Shown here piece by piece: positions 1 through 12,732 of a stretch of DNA of 64,000 nucleotides. Location: the NCBI RefSeq assembly GCF_000003195.3, contig NC_012870.2, positions 5,076,501 through 5,140,500 on the forward strand, given 5' to 3'. Made by a program: the position numbers and the translations under genes. Below the pieces are notes generated by a model that did not search any database, had not been told where the DNA came from, and saw only the letters and a list, made by a program, of their open reading frames with translations. How positions within the stretch are numbered: position 1 is the first letter of the stretch; the number at the start of each line of letters is the position of its first letter. This stretch comes from Sorghum bicolor. Lineage: Eukaryota; Streptophyta; Magnoliopsida; Poales; Poaceae.

Positions 1-802
1 TGGTCGTTGCAAACTTAACCATGCATATGAATACACATCACACACACAGCAAAAGGACGATCGAGTTAAACTATAAGGTCTTCTTGTGTGTAATTTGAGT
101 ATATATATACAGAAACCATATAGCAGTATATATAAAACGAAGGTGAAGTCGATACATATGATGATGATGATGATGATGTGTTTTGATATTGGCTTGGAAG
201 CAAGAAAAGCTAGTAATAGTGCTGGATTCTAGCTAGGAGCAAGCAACCAGAGTAGCTGACATTCACACACTTTGGTTAGATCAAGGGTTGAAGCAAAAGG
301 AAGAGGTCAATTCAGGTCCAGGAGGACGGACAATACAAGGCGGGAGCGAAGTGGCTTCAAAGGCTGGTAGCGTGGCGTGAGTGGTCAACAAAACAAAGCA
401 AGCTTCATGGATTATGGACCTTGATTGATTCCATGGACCACGATGTGTACTACAAGAATTGATGAAGCTTGGATTGGTCCGGACTCTCCCTTGAAGCCGG
501 CTCCTCCTCCTAGCCCAAATAGAAACCGGCCCAGAACAATCCGTGTTCTGCTCTCGAGCAGAGGACGGAGACGGATAACATGAAAGCCACCTTATATTAA
601 CGAAGAAGACGGGAAAAACCAACATAAAAAACATGGAGTGGAGTGGATTCTTTTTTTCCTGTGAAATTAGCATCTGGCGGCAGGAATCCAAAGGAAAGGA
701 AATCTTGATTCCTCCATTCCAAACACGTACTTCAACTTCTTTTCCTAAACTTCAAAGCACCGGCCACCAAAAGTCATGCAGCACACGCCGGAAACAAGCT
801 TA
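1..802. other. Intergenic, no gene recognised
   Basis: I see no convincing gene here. An open frame on the minus strand (281-691) has no recognisable domain and a composition typical of chance. A perfect (ATG)7 microsatellite lies at 158-178. The left part could be the 3' flank of a gene outside the window, but nothing in the sequence shows that. Confidence 0.5.
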
Positions 803-2370
803 GGCCACTTTGGAACATAGGAAAGCAAAAACATACGAATCGGAAAAACATAGGAATTGCACAAGAATGCAATTGCAAAATAGGGGACCGAAAAACACAA
901 CAATTTGAAATGAATGATCATTTGGATGGATCATAGGAAAAACGTAGGATTCTTACCAAGAGGTTTGAGTGGTTGCTAAAGTTCGTGCAGTTTTCCTCTA
1001 AAACGACATGCAAAGGAAAAATACCTACACTATTGCTATGCTCCATTCCTGTGAACCAAAACATGAATAGTAACAATTCCTATAGGTTTTCATCTGTTTT
1101 CCCTCCATCTTTCATAAGAGCCAAAGGAGGCCTTAGTAAGGAAGGAGGTTTTCCACCGCGATTACTTCTAAAGAGTGAAACGATATTAACAAATGCTACC
1201 ATCACCGATACAAGAATCAAAATCTTTGAACCACAACTGCTAAAGGGAAGGGGCCTCACAATAATGCCTCCAACGAGGTGAGTATAGCCAAAAAGCATCA
1301 CCATTGCCAACCATAGCCAACGGCTCGCCATAGCTTTTGCCCAAAAGCAACCCACTCTATTGTGAGAATCTTGGTCTTCTCTGCGAGTCGATTAATCGTA
1401 TTGTCACATCCATAAAGTAAATTTAAAACACATATATCATGCCCCAAGCTTTAAAGCCATCAAAGTAAATTTATGAAGTTTCTTCTCATAGCATGATGGT
1501 TGCAAGCACCCATCAACTATATCTTGACACTAAAGGTGACCGAGCATCTAGATGAGGCCATCTAGTGTCCTCATAGGTGGTCAAAGTGACCTACAGAGAC
1601 ATCAAAGGCTTGTTCTAACAAAAGCATGAAACATTTGCTGGAGTGCACGATATAAGGACAAAGAGAATGAAGGAGACCTAGAAACAGAGAAATGAAGCAA
1701 AGAAAGTAACTTTTTTTTACAAATGCCCAGAGAAAAGAAATAGGACTGATAGCTTGCACTAGGGAAATCATAGGTTCCAGACATTGGCATCTACATAGAT
1801 AACTACTTTTTTGTGAGGCTAATAACGTTTTGTAGTGCGTTGGACTCGCCTTGTAGATGGTCAGAGCAACCAATATAAATAATAATGGTTTTTTCTCACA
1901 CACAAGTGCAAAGTGCTCATTAGGGGCATGCCGTGTGGCCAAAAGGGAAACATATAGTAGCGTGTTTTTGCTATGGTCATGCTAATCTCCTATGAAAGCT
2001 CTGATTTGAAAGATATTTTATATTGTACATTTGTACCTAAGTTTTGAGATTGACATTAGATGCCTCGATTTGGCCTACCCTACCTAGTGCTACCAAATCA
2101 TAAATCGATTTTCTTCTTTTGTGTGTCTAACTTGCTATATCCGGGCGCTTCTTTTAGATGTCAAACTTTGGTCGGCTATCGTGATTTAGCTAGGCGTCTA
2201 GGGGCTCAATCCAAACATGTCCCAAGTAACCAACAATTGAACAATATTAAGGTGCACTTTTTTGGATTGTAGGAAAATTTTCTATTTCCTGAGTTTTTCT
2301 TGTGAAAACGAACTAATTTATGTGAAACTCCTTATAATTCTTGTAAAATTTCTATGTTCCAAAGAAGGCC
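803..2370. mobile_element. 1.57-kb terminal-inverted-repeat element, non-autonomous
   Basis: The left end reads GGCCACTTTGGAACATAGGA and the right end, reverse-complemented, reads GGCCTTCTTTGGAACATAGA, so the two ends form an imperfect inverted repeat of about 25 bp. Both are flanked by TA. The target duplication is not clear: TA, or a diverged 3-bp site. The interior holds only short frames with no transposase similarity that I recognise, so this looks like a non-autonomous DNA transposon. The superfamily is uncertain; Harbinger-like is possible. Confidence 0.55.
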
Positions 2371-2592
2371 TATGTCACTCACATACAACACAATACTAAA
2401 CCATCCGCATGAAATCTTCTCAGATCCGAAAACTACGTGTCCTAAAAATCAGCCCAAATCTAAAAACAATTAAACAGAATCAAAACTGAAGCGCATCGTG
2501 GTGTCGCTAGCATTGCTTGACGACGATACGTCGAATCAGCCATTCTCTATCACGTTGGGGTTATCCTAAATTACAACGAAAGCTACTAGATG

Positions 2593-2838
2593 TACTTCCT
2601 TCATTCCAAACTATAAATTATTCTAACTTTCTTAAATTTGACTAAAAAATATAGAAAGAACTAAAAAAATTCATGACATAAAATTAAATAGGTATAATAT
2701 AAAAAATAATTAATGAAGAATCTAATAATATTTATTTGGTATCATAAATGTTATAATTTTATTATATAAATTTAGTTAAACTTGAGATATTTTTAGTCTC
2801 CAGAAAGTTAAATTTAACTTAAAAAGAAAGAGGGAGTA
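2593..2838. mobile_element. Stowaway-type MITE in the CNOT9 upstream region
   Basis: This is an AT-rich element of about 246 bp. Its ends match the Stowaway consensus (left TACTTCCTTCATTCC, right AGAGGGAGTA), with TA at both boundaries. It ends about 340 bp before the CNOT9-like start codon and so lies in or next to that gene's promoter. Confidence 0.8.
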
Positions 2839-2936
2839 CAAGTTACCATCATGGTCATGTTCTAGTTCCATCCTAAAACATTTCATCAGCTTCATTCCTC
2901 CGGCTGACGGGTGGGTCACAGAGTCTCCGCTGCTCA

Positions 2937-3003
2937 TTTGGGCCGAAAGCCCATGGGCGGATAGCTTCCATCTTGGAGATGAAGGAAGTAGCGACCAGGC
3001 CCA
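2937..3003 (+). promoter_or_regulatory. GGCCCA/TGGGCC (site II-like) cluster
   Basis: Three GGCCCA-related words (TTGGGCC, GCCCATGGGC, AGGCCCA) lie 175-240 bp upstream of the CNOT9-like start. Such motifs are common in promoters of plant housekeeping genes and are bound by TCP-type factors. That they act here is inference. I see no clear TATA box. Confidence 0.45.
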
Positions 3004-3178
3004 CTCGTCATTTTTTTTTTCGTATAAGCACACGCACGTGTGCAGTGTGCTCAGCTTCTCGTGCAGCCAGCCGCAGTCGGGTACGGCGCTCTCCCCCCCC
3101 GTCCGGCCGTCGCCAACCAAATCCTTCCCCCGATTCACGCGGCGAACCGCCGCCGCCGCCGCACCACCACCAATCGCA

Positions 3179-6100
3179 ATGGCGAACCCGTCGCCGTACT
3201 TCTCCGCCGGTCCGTACTCGGGGCCCGCGCCGGCGGCGAAGGATCAGGACGCGGCGAAGGAGGATCAGGACGTGGCGCAGCTCGTGCTCGACCTCTGCGT
3301 CCCGGAGCTCCGCGAGAAGGCTCTCTTCTTCCTCTCCAAGGTGAATGACTGCATCGCTCTCTCGCCGTCACCGCAAGGGGATAAAAAATTCCCCCGCCTT
3401 TTCGTTCTCTCTCTCTGATCGCCGGTGTCGCGTCGTGGTTTTGGAAGTCACGGCCGTGGTGGTGTAGCGTTGAGACCTAGCGGAGGTCGAATGCAGTTCT
3501 GTTCTCAGATCGGCTGTCTAGGGCAAAAGACTAAGCCAGGCTCCTGTTACTCGATCTCTGCAGACAGTGGTGGTATTTCAGTGCAATATGCTTGTTCTGT
3601 TGTTCATATGTGGAAAGCAACGAGAATTGCCAGATTTTCTTTTGTAGTCCTAGGTCTTAGTTTTGTGGAGAAAGCATTTTTTTTTTGTGGTAAAAAAACA
3701 ATCAGTTTTTGGTTGGTATTTGTTCTTTGCTGTCCTTTTAGAATATGTGCAAACTATTCTTGTTGAATTAAGAACAGGGCCTGTACAGTAAAAAAGGTCT
3801 CTGGTTTCAGTGTACATGGTAGTTTTGATCTGCACTTGGATAGCTACTTTGTTTAAGGTAAAATAGACGATACTGCAATTTTCTGGTGGCGTCCAGCTTG
3901 AATAAACTGGTGAGGTTCAGACAGCCTTTATAGGGTGCTCTGCAAAATGAATTGTGCAGGCCCTGAAGATTTGGTTGGGACATGTAACTTGTGGATGAAA
4001 ATTTGACATGTCCAATAGGGTAGATGAGGGAGGCGAAAAGCAGTTCATGTTTGTTTCTGTAGATCTAAGCTTCCTGTTTTCATGATAGTACTTTTGCAGC
4101 ATCCTTTTATATAAAATTTGAGATGGTGTACTAGCAATTTGATGATGTGCTATGCCTATATGTTCAGTGCATGTGTATCGATGTATGTTGTGATATAAAG
4201 TTTCTGATGTTACTAATTTAATGGTGTATAGGTCGAATGAAGTCCTGAAGCTTTTCTTTTTGGTAGATAGTTATTTGTCACTCATAAAAATACTCAAAAG
4301 TACATTATGATACTTTATTTGTCACTCATAAAAATACTCAAAAGTACATTATGATACTTTATACTCGCATGGTAAATTTAATATAAACTGTTTCTTAAAA
4401 TATTTGATCGGGCAGCCCTAAGTATATTGATTGGGAAGTTGGGACTGAAGTTTTCATTTAGAGTGACGATCCTGGTTATTTCTTTCAGAAACGAGAAAAA
4501 TGTGAAGATCTTGCTCTACTACTATGGCACTCTTATGGCACAATGGCTGCACTACTCCAGGTGGGTTAAAAAGTTGCAGCCTTCTTTATTTAACTCAAGG
4601 AAACTTGTGACATCATAGTAACTATGAACTTATATGCTGTTTGCATTAGTGTGGCGTACATGTATATTGTTTCATTTCATAAGAAATCAGTTGAATCTTT
4701 CATGGATCCTTTTCTGATTGAAGTCTGTATGGCTACTTGAAACATATGCAGGAAATTGTGTCAACATATCGATCACTTTCACCCCCAAAATTGTCATCTG
4801 ACCAATCAACTCGAGTCTGCAATGCGCTTGCACTCCTTCAGGTATGCTTTTACATCAGAAAGCAAAGTATTCATGGCACTGGGGATACTTTAAAGCGTCA
4901 TCTATCAGTTCCTTTTGATATTATTTATAATCTATCAGTATTATCAGGGATACAGGATATGTTACCATAGCCATGATAATATGAAAAAGCTGCCAATTTC
5001 ATAGTATAGTGCAATATGGGGTTGTTTTAAATTGCTATTTATCAGTTCATGCACCTCAAATTGGTTTTGACCACCACTCTGTTTCCTTAACTTCCTTTTG
5101 TATTACTTGTTCTGCAGTGTGTCGCATCGCACCCTGATACTAGGATCCCATTCGTAAATGGTAATGAGTGCTACCATGCTTATGACAAAAATATGAATAC
5201 CTTTATGATGGTGTACTTTAAAGAATGTGTCCCTATCATCCTGAATTTTTTCTTGTTTAAATCATACACTTGATTCTAAGTAGTAGAAAGTATTTATCAC
5301 ATTGATAGTGTTTCCTGTAGAAAATTTCCCCTGTACTGATTTGCTTTTCAATCTTCTGGTTTATAACGTACACTTTTCAGTAACTGTCTCCTCTTGCAGC
5401 ACTGGTTCCACTGTACCTCTACCCTTTCTTGAACACTACCTACAAAACAAGAGAATATGAGTTCTTGAGGCTTACCAGCCTGGGTGTGATTGGTGCTCTT
5501 GTGAAGGTAAGAAACTCAATACAACTAAGAAGGGCTATGAATTTCTATTTGGAGTGGTGGGAGGTGTGCAGGTTATCAGTTTGGATTTTCGGATACAAAT
5601 TCCAGTCTTGCTGATTAAATAATCTAATTGGGATTTTAAATCCTATGGATCCCTATATAAACATTAATAATAGTTTGAAGAACTGAACAGTGCTGTAATT
5701 TGTTGAAGGCTTGAAATTCATTCATTTCTTTTATACCAGATATGTTTTTTAAAAATAAAGCTGAACCTTTTTTTTTCTGGGCAATATATGCAGTTTGATG
5801 ATCGTGAAGTCGTTGCGTTTCTGCTGACATCTGAAATAATTCCTTTGTGTCTGCGTGCTATTGATATGGGCAGTGAACTTTCAAAAACGGTATTTACCAG
5901 CCTACCCAACTATTACTCAAAACATAATAATCTTTTATGTTTGTTTCTATGCTGACTACTCAATTGGCACGCTCCTTTCTTGTACTATTCTCCATATATC
6001 TTGTTTGCTATTTGAGAGATCAAGCTATTTGCCTATTTCAGTGATTAGGACCATGTTGCAACCTATTTTACTTTTCTAGCTGACAAATTAGTTTCCCGAT

Positions 6101-7214
6101 AAGATACTTGTCTGGTGTAGCTTCATTTGTTGTTTGATTTGGATGTAAGACTCCATTTCATTCTTCAATACTTGTCGTATTTGTTTCTTGAAATATAAAT
6201 TATCCAAACATTTATCCTGTCAGGAATTTAACTAGATCATTTGGATCTATTGCTTCAGCTCAAGGTTTTTAATTTCGGTATCGCAAAAATTTCGGCCACC
6301 ACCGAAATTACCGAATTTCGCGAAACTCGGCCAAAATTTTGTCGAAATTTTTTTTAGAGATTAGCACATGAAATATGTTTTTCTTTTTAAAAAATAGATC
6401 TAAACAAGTATCAGTATGATTTATAATTACACATCTATTGAATAGAAGAATATGCAATATAAACAATAGAAAATATGAGTCTAAAGCTATATAGCACATG
6501 TATTAGTATATAATGAAATTTCGGATTTTTCTTTCGGCCACCACCGAAATTACCAAAATTCGTGAAACTTCGATGAAATTTCGCTGAAATTTTGAACCCT
6601 GCTTCAGCTTCTTTAACTGAGTCAAGTCATACTTGCAGGTGGCCACTTTTATTATTCAAAAGATTATGCTTGATGACGCAGGGCTAGTGTATGTATGTGC
6701 TTCTTTGGAACGTTTCTGTGCTGTAGCCAGTGTGCTAGGTCAGATGGTTGAAGAACTAGTTGAACAGCCTTCCCCAAGGTTGCTGAAGCACATAATCCGC
6801 TGCTACCTCAGGCTGACAGATGACCGAAGGTTTATGCTGTGTGCTGTATGCAAATTTCAATTTTGTGAAGTTATGCTCATGATGTCCCTGTTCTTTTGCA
6901 TGCTTATGCAGGGCTTGCAATGCGCTACGCAGTAGCCTGCCCACCGCGTTGAGAGATGGGACATTCAACGACTTAATCGAGGTGATCTCACTATTTCAGT
7001 GTCAGAAGAATGAGTTATCTCTGCTTCCCCAAAGAAGCTACATGACAGCATACGCTGCAAATTCTGACCCTTAACTGACTCTGAATCCTTGATGCAACTC
7101 TAGGTCGATCTCACGGCAAGGCTATGGCTTCATCAGCTGCTGCATAACATCATGATGATGTCAAACGGTGGGGGCGGCCCTCACCCTGTCCTGGGTCGTG
7201 CCATGGGGATGTGA
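3179..7214 (+). CDS. CNOT9/RCD1/CAF40-like CCR4-NOT subunit (9 exons, 313 aa)
   Basis: The exons are 3179-3340, 4489-4560, 4752-4841, 5118-5160, 5400-5506, 5794-5889, 6639-6829, 6912-6981 and 7104-7214; all join in frame at GT-AG sites. The product has the family's highly conserved core, including [38 protein letters not shown] and [17 protein letters not shown]. These belong to the armadillo-like CNOT9 fold, which in the CCR4-NOT deadenylase docks the NOT1 scaffold and binds tryptophan motifs of partners such as GW182-type proteins. Length is close to animal CNOT9 (about 300 aa). The N-terminal 54 residues are divergent and Ala/Pro-rich. The C-terminus ends in a Gly-rich stretch and RAMGM. 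The start is the first ATG after a GC-rich leader. Intron 1 holds a 44-bp duplication and intron 6 a hAT-like MITE. Plants have several paralogues, and which one this is cannot be told here. Confidence 0.93.
4273..4360. repeat. 44-bp tandem duplication in CNOT9 intron 1
   Basis: A 44-bp unit beginning ATTTGTCACTCATAAAAA occurs twice head to tail with no visible differences. The lack of divergence suggests a recent duplication. Confidence 0.85.
6261..6601. mobile_element. hAT-like MITE in CNOT9 intron 6
   Basis: The element is 341 bp. The left end CAAGGTTTTTAATTTCGG pairs with the reverse complement of the right end (CAGGGTTCAAAATTTC). The sequence CTTCAGCT is directly repeated at 6253-6260 and 6602-6609, an 8-bp target duplication as expected for hAT (9 bp if the leading G is counted, which would suit a Mutator-like element). 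A TTTCGGCCACCACCGAAATT-like block occurs near both ends. No coding capacity is present, so it must be mobilised in trans. Confidence 0.8.
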
Positions 7215-8250
7215 ATATCATCTGTCAAGACCCAAGAGCGTGCCTTGTAGTTGTAGGTAGTAAGTGACCATAGGGGAAGCGATCCCTTTTGGAAGGGAAC
7301 ACTTTTGTGCCGTTTGGATAGCAAAGAGAATACCTTTGTAACAATGGAGCCTAGTTGGTGTTTAGCGCTGTACAAAGCCCAGTTTAATTTAGCGTCTCGA
7401 AGATGGAAAAGGGCCAAACTTGGCCGGCTTGCAGTTGCAGGCATCTCTTATGAAGTGTTGCATCTTCTTGTCTTGTGAGAAGTCTAGGTATCGGTCGTTA
7501 GAAATTTGAAACAACAATACAGGTAAGTTTGCGTTGTGAAGACTGCATGTTTATGACAGGATTCAATCAGAGTCAGGATAAGCCGCTGGCTTGATGCCGC
7601 TGCCGTGTATTTGTGTGTTTGAGAGGGAGGTGTTGCTCTTGCTCATTACAGGTGTGATGGCAAACGGAAATTCCGACTGAAACGATATATTTTCATTTTT
7701 CTTCTACATTTATTTTCTAATCAAAATGTGTCTGTTTAGCGGTGCACTGCGCCTTCTACTGATAAACAAATACATTTCTTTTTTGGTGTGTGTGGGTTGA
7801 TGCGCTTAGACCTGTATCAAACACTGCAGGTCATGCATGCATCTGCGCTAGGCTGCATTCTGCGTTCTTTTGACCTGTGTGATCGGAGACAAGGTGGCCC
7901 TTGACACCTCCACAAGGCCGTTTCAGCAGCCACAGGAAGCTCCCGAGCAGCCGCTCTCACTCTCAGCCCACCCCAGCGGCCAAATCACCTCTCACAAGTC
8001 ACAACACGCCCTGATCAAATCCAAATTAGATTACTAATACGACCCCCATCAAAAGCACACAAGTTCAGCAACAACTGGTTTGCTTATAAAAATGTGTTAG
8101 CGGCTAGTAATCAACCAACCAGATGGGTTGCTAATCGCGGTTCGCAACGAGCCGGGTGCCTCTGCCTGCCTGCCTGCCTGCCTGCCGCTCCAAAGTCCAA
8201 CCAGCGCGTCGTCGTCCCTTCCGTCACCTCAAGAGCTCACTTTCTCGCCC
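7215..8250. other. CNOT9 3' flank and FNR promoter region
   Basis: The CNOT9 3' UTR probably runs several hundred bases past the stop. The second half is the upstream region of the reductase gene. A short CTGC tetranucleotide run (about 8160-8185) is the only repeat seen. I see no gene in it. Confidence 0.5.
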
Positions 8251-8258
8251 TCTATAAA
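8251..8258 (+). promoter_or_regulatory. TATA box of the FNR gene
   Basis: The sequence TCTATAAA lies about 93 bp before the start codon in a C-rich context, as is usual for a strongly expressed photosynthetic gene in grasses. Transcription would start near 8283. Confidence 0.6.
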
Positions 8259-8344
8259 CCTGCCTCCCGCCGCGCCGCCCTTCTCCATCCCCAGATCAAA
8301 ACCCCCCCGGCCCGGCGCCCTTCGTCCCCGCCTCTTGATCGGCC

Positions 8345-11101
8345 ATGGCGCCCGCTGCTGCTGCGTCCCGGGTACGCGCGTCCCTCTCCGGTCCGTGCGA
8401 CCCCCATGGCCCCCCGCTTCCGCTTCGTGCTCTCCTGACTCGGTCTCTCTCTGTTGACCTGCCCTGCAGGTGGCTGTCTCGTCGCCGGTCTTCGGCTCCG
8501 ATGGCGGCGCCAGGAGCTCCGGGATCAAGGTGCGTGCCTCGGCGCCGTCCGTGCTGGAATCTCGCCCCGTTTGCTGCCTTTTTATGAGGGAATCTTCTGC
8601 GATTGGGTCGGCGCTGGGTTGGTAGATAACTAGAATAGTTAACAACGAGTAGTACTAGATTGGTAACAACGAGTGGTCAGTTAAAATGTCAGATAGCGCT
8701 GCTAGATAGGTGCTATTTTTCACAAATTAAGCCATCGCTTATAACTTATAAGTCATGCATGTCCACGCACATCTTCAGTAATTCAGGCCACCTGCTGCTG
8801 AACTCGGTAGTGTTCTTGTCAGTCATTTATGCTGATGATATTGAACTCACAGCACTCTCAAATGACGATAAATTGGTGTCCTAAGATTGGCCTTTCATTG
8901 TGCTCTAGGGTAACAACAATGTTAGCTTCGGCAACAAATCCTGGGTCGGCGGCACATTGGCCTGGGAGAGCAGCTCGGTGCGGCCCAGGCACGTGAACAA
9001 GGTGCTCTGCATGTCGGTCCAGCAGGCGAGCAAGAGTAAAGTCTCTGTTGCGCCACTCGATCTTGAGAGCGCCAAGGAGCCACCTCTCAACACATACAAG
9101 CCCAAGGAGCCCTTCACGGCCACCATTGTCTCGGTGGAGAGGCTAGTCGGCCCCAAAGCTCCAGGGGAGACTTGCCACATCGTCATTGACCATGGTGGCA
9201 ATGTGCCGTACTGGGAGGGCCAGAGTTATGGTGTCATTCCTCCTGTAAGTATTCCCCTGCTCCCTGTCATTTCCTTTGTCTAAGAACACACATTAGTTTT
9301 CTTCGAGAATACCATCTGATGTACTGTTAGACCATGCTAGAGGAAAAGAAATATTATGGTCTACGAATCACAACATGGCATCTTTGCAGCATTATTGATT
9401 TCGATTATTCTTGAAATGCCATTTATTCATTTCCTTTTATTACCCATCATCTTTTCTCTTCACATCAATACTCTCTGAACCTTGAGTGCATTTTCATCTG
9501 TTAGGGAGAAAACCCCAAAAAGCCTGGAGCCCCACAAAATGTCAGGCTTTATTCAATTGCATCAACTAGGTATGGAGATTACTTTGATGGAAGAACCGGA
9601 AGCTTGTGTGTCCGCCGTGCAGTTTATTATGATCCTGAAACTGGCAAGGAGGAGCCCTCAAAGAATGGTGTCTGCAGTAATTTCCTGTGCAACTCAAAAC
9701 CTGGGGACAAGATTCAATTAACAGGTAACTTCATGATGGATGAAAAGGCACTCCTATTTGTTTATAGTGTTTTATGACAGCCTCCTACTCCTAACCGCAA
9801 TGGTACTTCTTTAGATCTTTTTCTTAATGTAGCCCTGAAATTCACCTGGTAGATGATCCATTTCTCATTTATTAGAATCAGCACACTAGAGATGAAAATT
9901 AAGACATAGCAGGTAAAAAAAACCCTGCTTCCAACACATTAAGAAACAGGAGGTCGTTATCAGTGTCACAGATTTGAGGCATTCTGATTTAACCATGTGC
10001 AGAACATGTTACTGAAACACTAGCTACTGCAACAAATGGTGACATTTTTGTTTTGTTTTTTTTTCCTACCAAGAAGCAAAGATTATCTGTAAATATGACT
10101 ATAACCCTGCACTCTATTTGTCTGTCCTGTTTTGTCCCAAGTTTAGTTTACTTATATGATATGTGATATGTCACAAAGACTTCTGATTGCCCATATGGTC
10201 TGCAACAGCTACGGATTTTCTTTTATTTTTTTTAAAAAAGCTTTCTTCCTTAAGTATCTCTCAGATATGCCACTGCTTGTATGAACATTTATATTTGCCT
10301 GCTAGTATGGTTGTTCTTTCAAGTTTATGGAAGATGATGGATATTGTAGGCTAGAAGCATCTCATATGATTTCATGACCTCAGGTCCCTCTGGCAAAATA
10401 ATGCTTCTACCGGAGGAGGATCCAAACGCAACCCATATCATGATTGCTACTGGCACCGGTGTTGCCCCCTTCCGTGGGTACCTGCGTCGCATGTTCATGG
10501 AAGATGTTCCAAACTACAGATTTGGTGGCTTGGCCTGGCTCTTCCTTGGTGTTGCCAATTCAGACAGCCTTCTGTATGACGAAGAATTCACCAGCTATCT
10601 TAAGCAGTATCCAGACAATTTCAGGTTAGAATAACCTCATCCATCATAACGCCTCATTTCATTTACTGATGCTATTCTTGCCAACAACTGTGCTTCACTG
10701 TTGACTTGGGTGCTTGTCAGTTTGTGTCACTGCACAACATTATTGTGATTTGAGAGTGCAGTGCAGCATCACTGAAGTACTTATATCCAGCATATTTGGA
10801 TAATGGCAATATAGTATAACCGAGTCTTTCTGAAACATGTAGGTACGACAAAGCCCTCAGTAGGGAGCAGAAGAACAGGAGTGGTGGCAAAATGTACGTC
10901 CAGGACAAGATCGAGGAGTACAGCGATGAGATTTTCAAGCTTCTGGATGGCGGAGCGCACATCTACTTCTGCGGTTTGAAGGGAATGATGCCTGGAATTC
11001 AGGACACCCTTAAGAAGGTGGCAGAGCAGAGAGGCGAGAGCTGGGACCAGAAGCTCTCCCAGCTCAAGAAGAACAAGCAATGGCACGTTGAGGTCTACTA
11101 G
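8345..11101 (+). CDS. Leaf-type ferredoxin-NADP+ reductase, chloroplast (6 exons, 380 aa)
   Basis: The exons are 8345-8371, 8470-8529, 8909-9244, 9505-9724, 10384-10624 and 10843-11101, all in frame. The enzyme passes electrons from reduced ferredoxin to NADP+ at the end of photosynthetic electron transport, on the stromal side of the thylakoid. Visible signatures are the FAD-binding RLYSIAS, the GVCSNFLC segment, the NADP-binding [19 protein letters not shown] and the C-terminal WHVEVY with the flavin-stacking Tyr. The first about 60 residues, Ala/Ser-rich and low in acidic residues, fit a plastid transit peptide; it is spread over two tiny exons (9 and 20 codons) plus part of exon 3. The sequence resembles leaf-type rather than root-type isoforms as I know them. 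The 380-residue precursor is slightly longer than usual (about 360-370), so an exon 2/3 boundary could differ. Confidence 0.95.
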
Positions 11102-12732
11102 GGCTCGAATTGGTTGTAATTGCGACCCTTAATGCTGCGGGTCATCGTCAGGAGGAAACAAACACATGATTGAAATTGAATCGTCGAATGATTCTTGGGG
11201 CGGTGTAAAATCACAAAAAGTTCTCTTGGCGAGAATCAGAAAATCGCCTTTGTAATTCATAAAGCTTCCGCGTCACGGTTATCCGTGGAACGGGAGCATG
11301 TAACTTTCAGCCGTTTACATTTGCAGTGCAGTGCTTTTGACAGTATTTCCAATTAGAGGTCTCTGTCCAGTTGGTACGCATACGAATCCTGATGACTTGA
11401 AATGTTTAACACATGGCTCCTGGTGTAGCCCAGCGTCTCTCTGTATATGATCTAAATTCACCTGCAGTCTGTCACTTTCATTGAAACGCTTGCGTTTCTA
11501 ATCTTATCAGCAGGGGGAACAAATAAAGAAAAAAGCCTTTTGCATTGCTGCCGTCCAATGCTTGTCCCTTGTGCCCATTCACTGGCCACTCTGTCCCAAG
11601 GGGCGAGCGGCGATCATGGCCAGCTGCTGTCTACTCCTACCAACTATTGGATACGGCTACGCGGCCGATACGCTTTCGATACGTATCAGAGAAGTATCGA
11701 AAATAAAAATATAAAACAAAACTGATACTCGAGGCGATACGTATCAGCCTAGCCACAAGTCGCGCTGATACAACCCAACCCAGCCCACTCAAGCATCCAT
11801 ATCCCTTCGACCATGCCGCATCCGCGTCACCCCATCAGACACAGCATACAAGGATATCATTAAAGTAATAATAAAATATATTTTTTATAATGACCTTGTT
11901 TAGAGACATGATACCATTTTTTATAAATTTAGTTGAACTTAAGAAAAAAATTACTTGTTTAAGTATAAAATTGCATTCTTTTTTACTGTAGTACTAGTAT
12001 TCAATTAACATATTTTTTTGAACGAGAAAGGCACGAGACCGTGCCAAATTCTATTGCAAAAGAAGAGTCTCAAAAGCATAAATACGTCACCAACAATTGT
12101 CTCATTGCATTTTTGCATAAACAAAAAGTGAGCCATGTCAGTGTCACGAGGATGACGTCAGCACAGCAGAGAGCAAACAGCGCCGAGTCTCCATCCCCAA
12201 CCTGAAACGGTTTGCGGTCCAGCACGCCCTAAACCGCCGCGTCCTTGCTGGCCGGCCGACGTCCGCACGGGCGCGCGCTGCCTCACTGCTTGCCTCGTCG
12301 GCTCGGCCCTCTCCTCTGCCGCCACGCCCCCGCCCTCCCGCCCGGCCGCCTCCTCCCCAACTACTCCCCCGGCCCCTGCCTCTTCTTGACCCACCCGGCC
12401 GCCACGCCACTCTGCTGAACACACGCGCGCGCGGGCGTCCCTGTCGCGCGCATTACTCCGCTTCGCTCCTTTCCTTTCCGTTCCCGTCCCCGTCGCCGTC
12501 GCTGTCCGCCGCCCCGGTCTCCCACTCCCACTTGCCACCCTGCCCGTTGTCTCCTCCTCCGCCTCTTATCCTCTACACACCCCCTGTCCTGTCTCTAGCA
12601 CGGGCCGATTCGCTGGCATGGCAGTTACCTGCCGCTGACTCGCTCTAGTGGAACCGGGTGGCGCAGGACTTGCTGCAGTGGACGTGGTGCCGCAGAGGAG
12701 GTGTGCCGGCGGCGAGCGACGGCGGAGCAGCC
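11102..12732. other. Intergenic; FNR 3' flank, repeat remnants, WAP promoter
   Basis: The palindrome GATACGTATC occurs at 11678-11687 and 11736-11745 in a degenerate repeat. AT-rich MITE-like debris follows (about 11870-12000). A T-run at about 12010 then leads into GAACGAGAAAGGCACGAG, resembling the reversed 3' tail of a retroelement. From about 12140 the DNA turns very GC-rich, as expected for the promoter and leader of the next gene. Open frames on the minus strand there (12144-12538) are compositional shadows. Confidence 0.45.

Noticed and set aside
281..691. 136-aa minus-strand frame
   Set aside because: No domain, odd composition and no splice sites linking it to other exons.
12144..12538. 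Minus-strand frames of 92 and 126 aa
   Set aside because: They lie in the GC-rich promoter and leader of the WAP-like gene and are rich in Gly/Arg/Ala without any motif.
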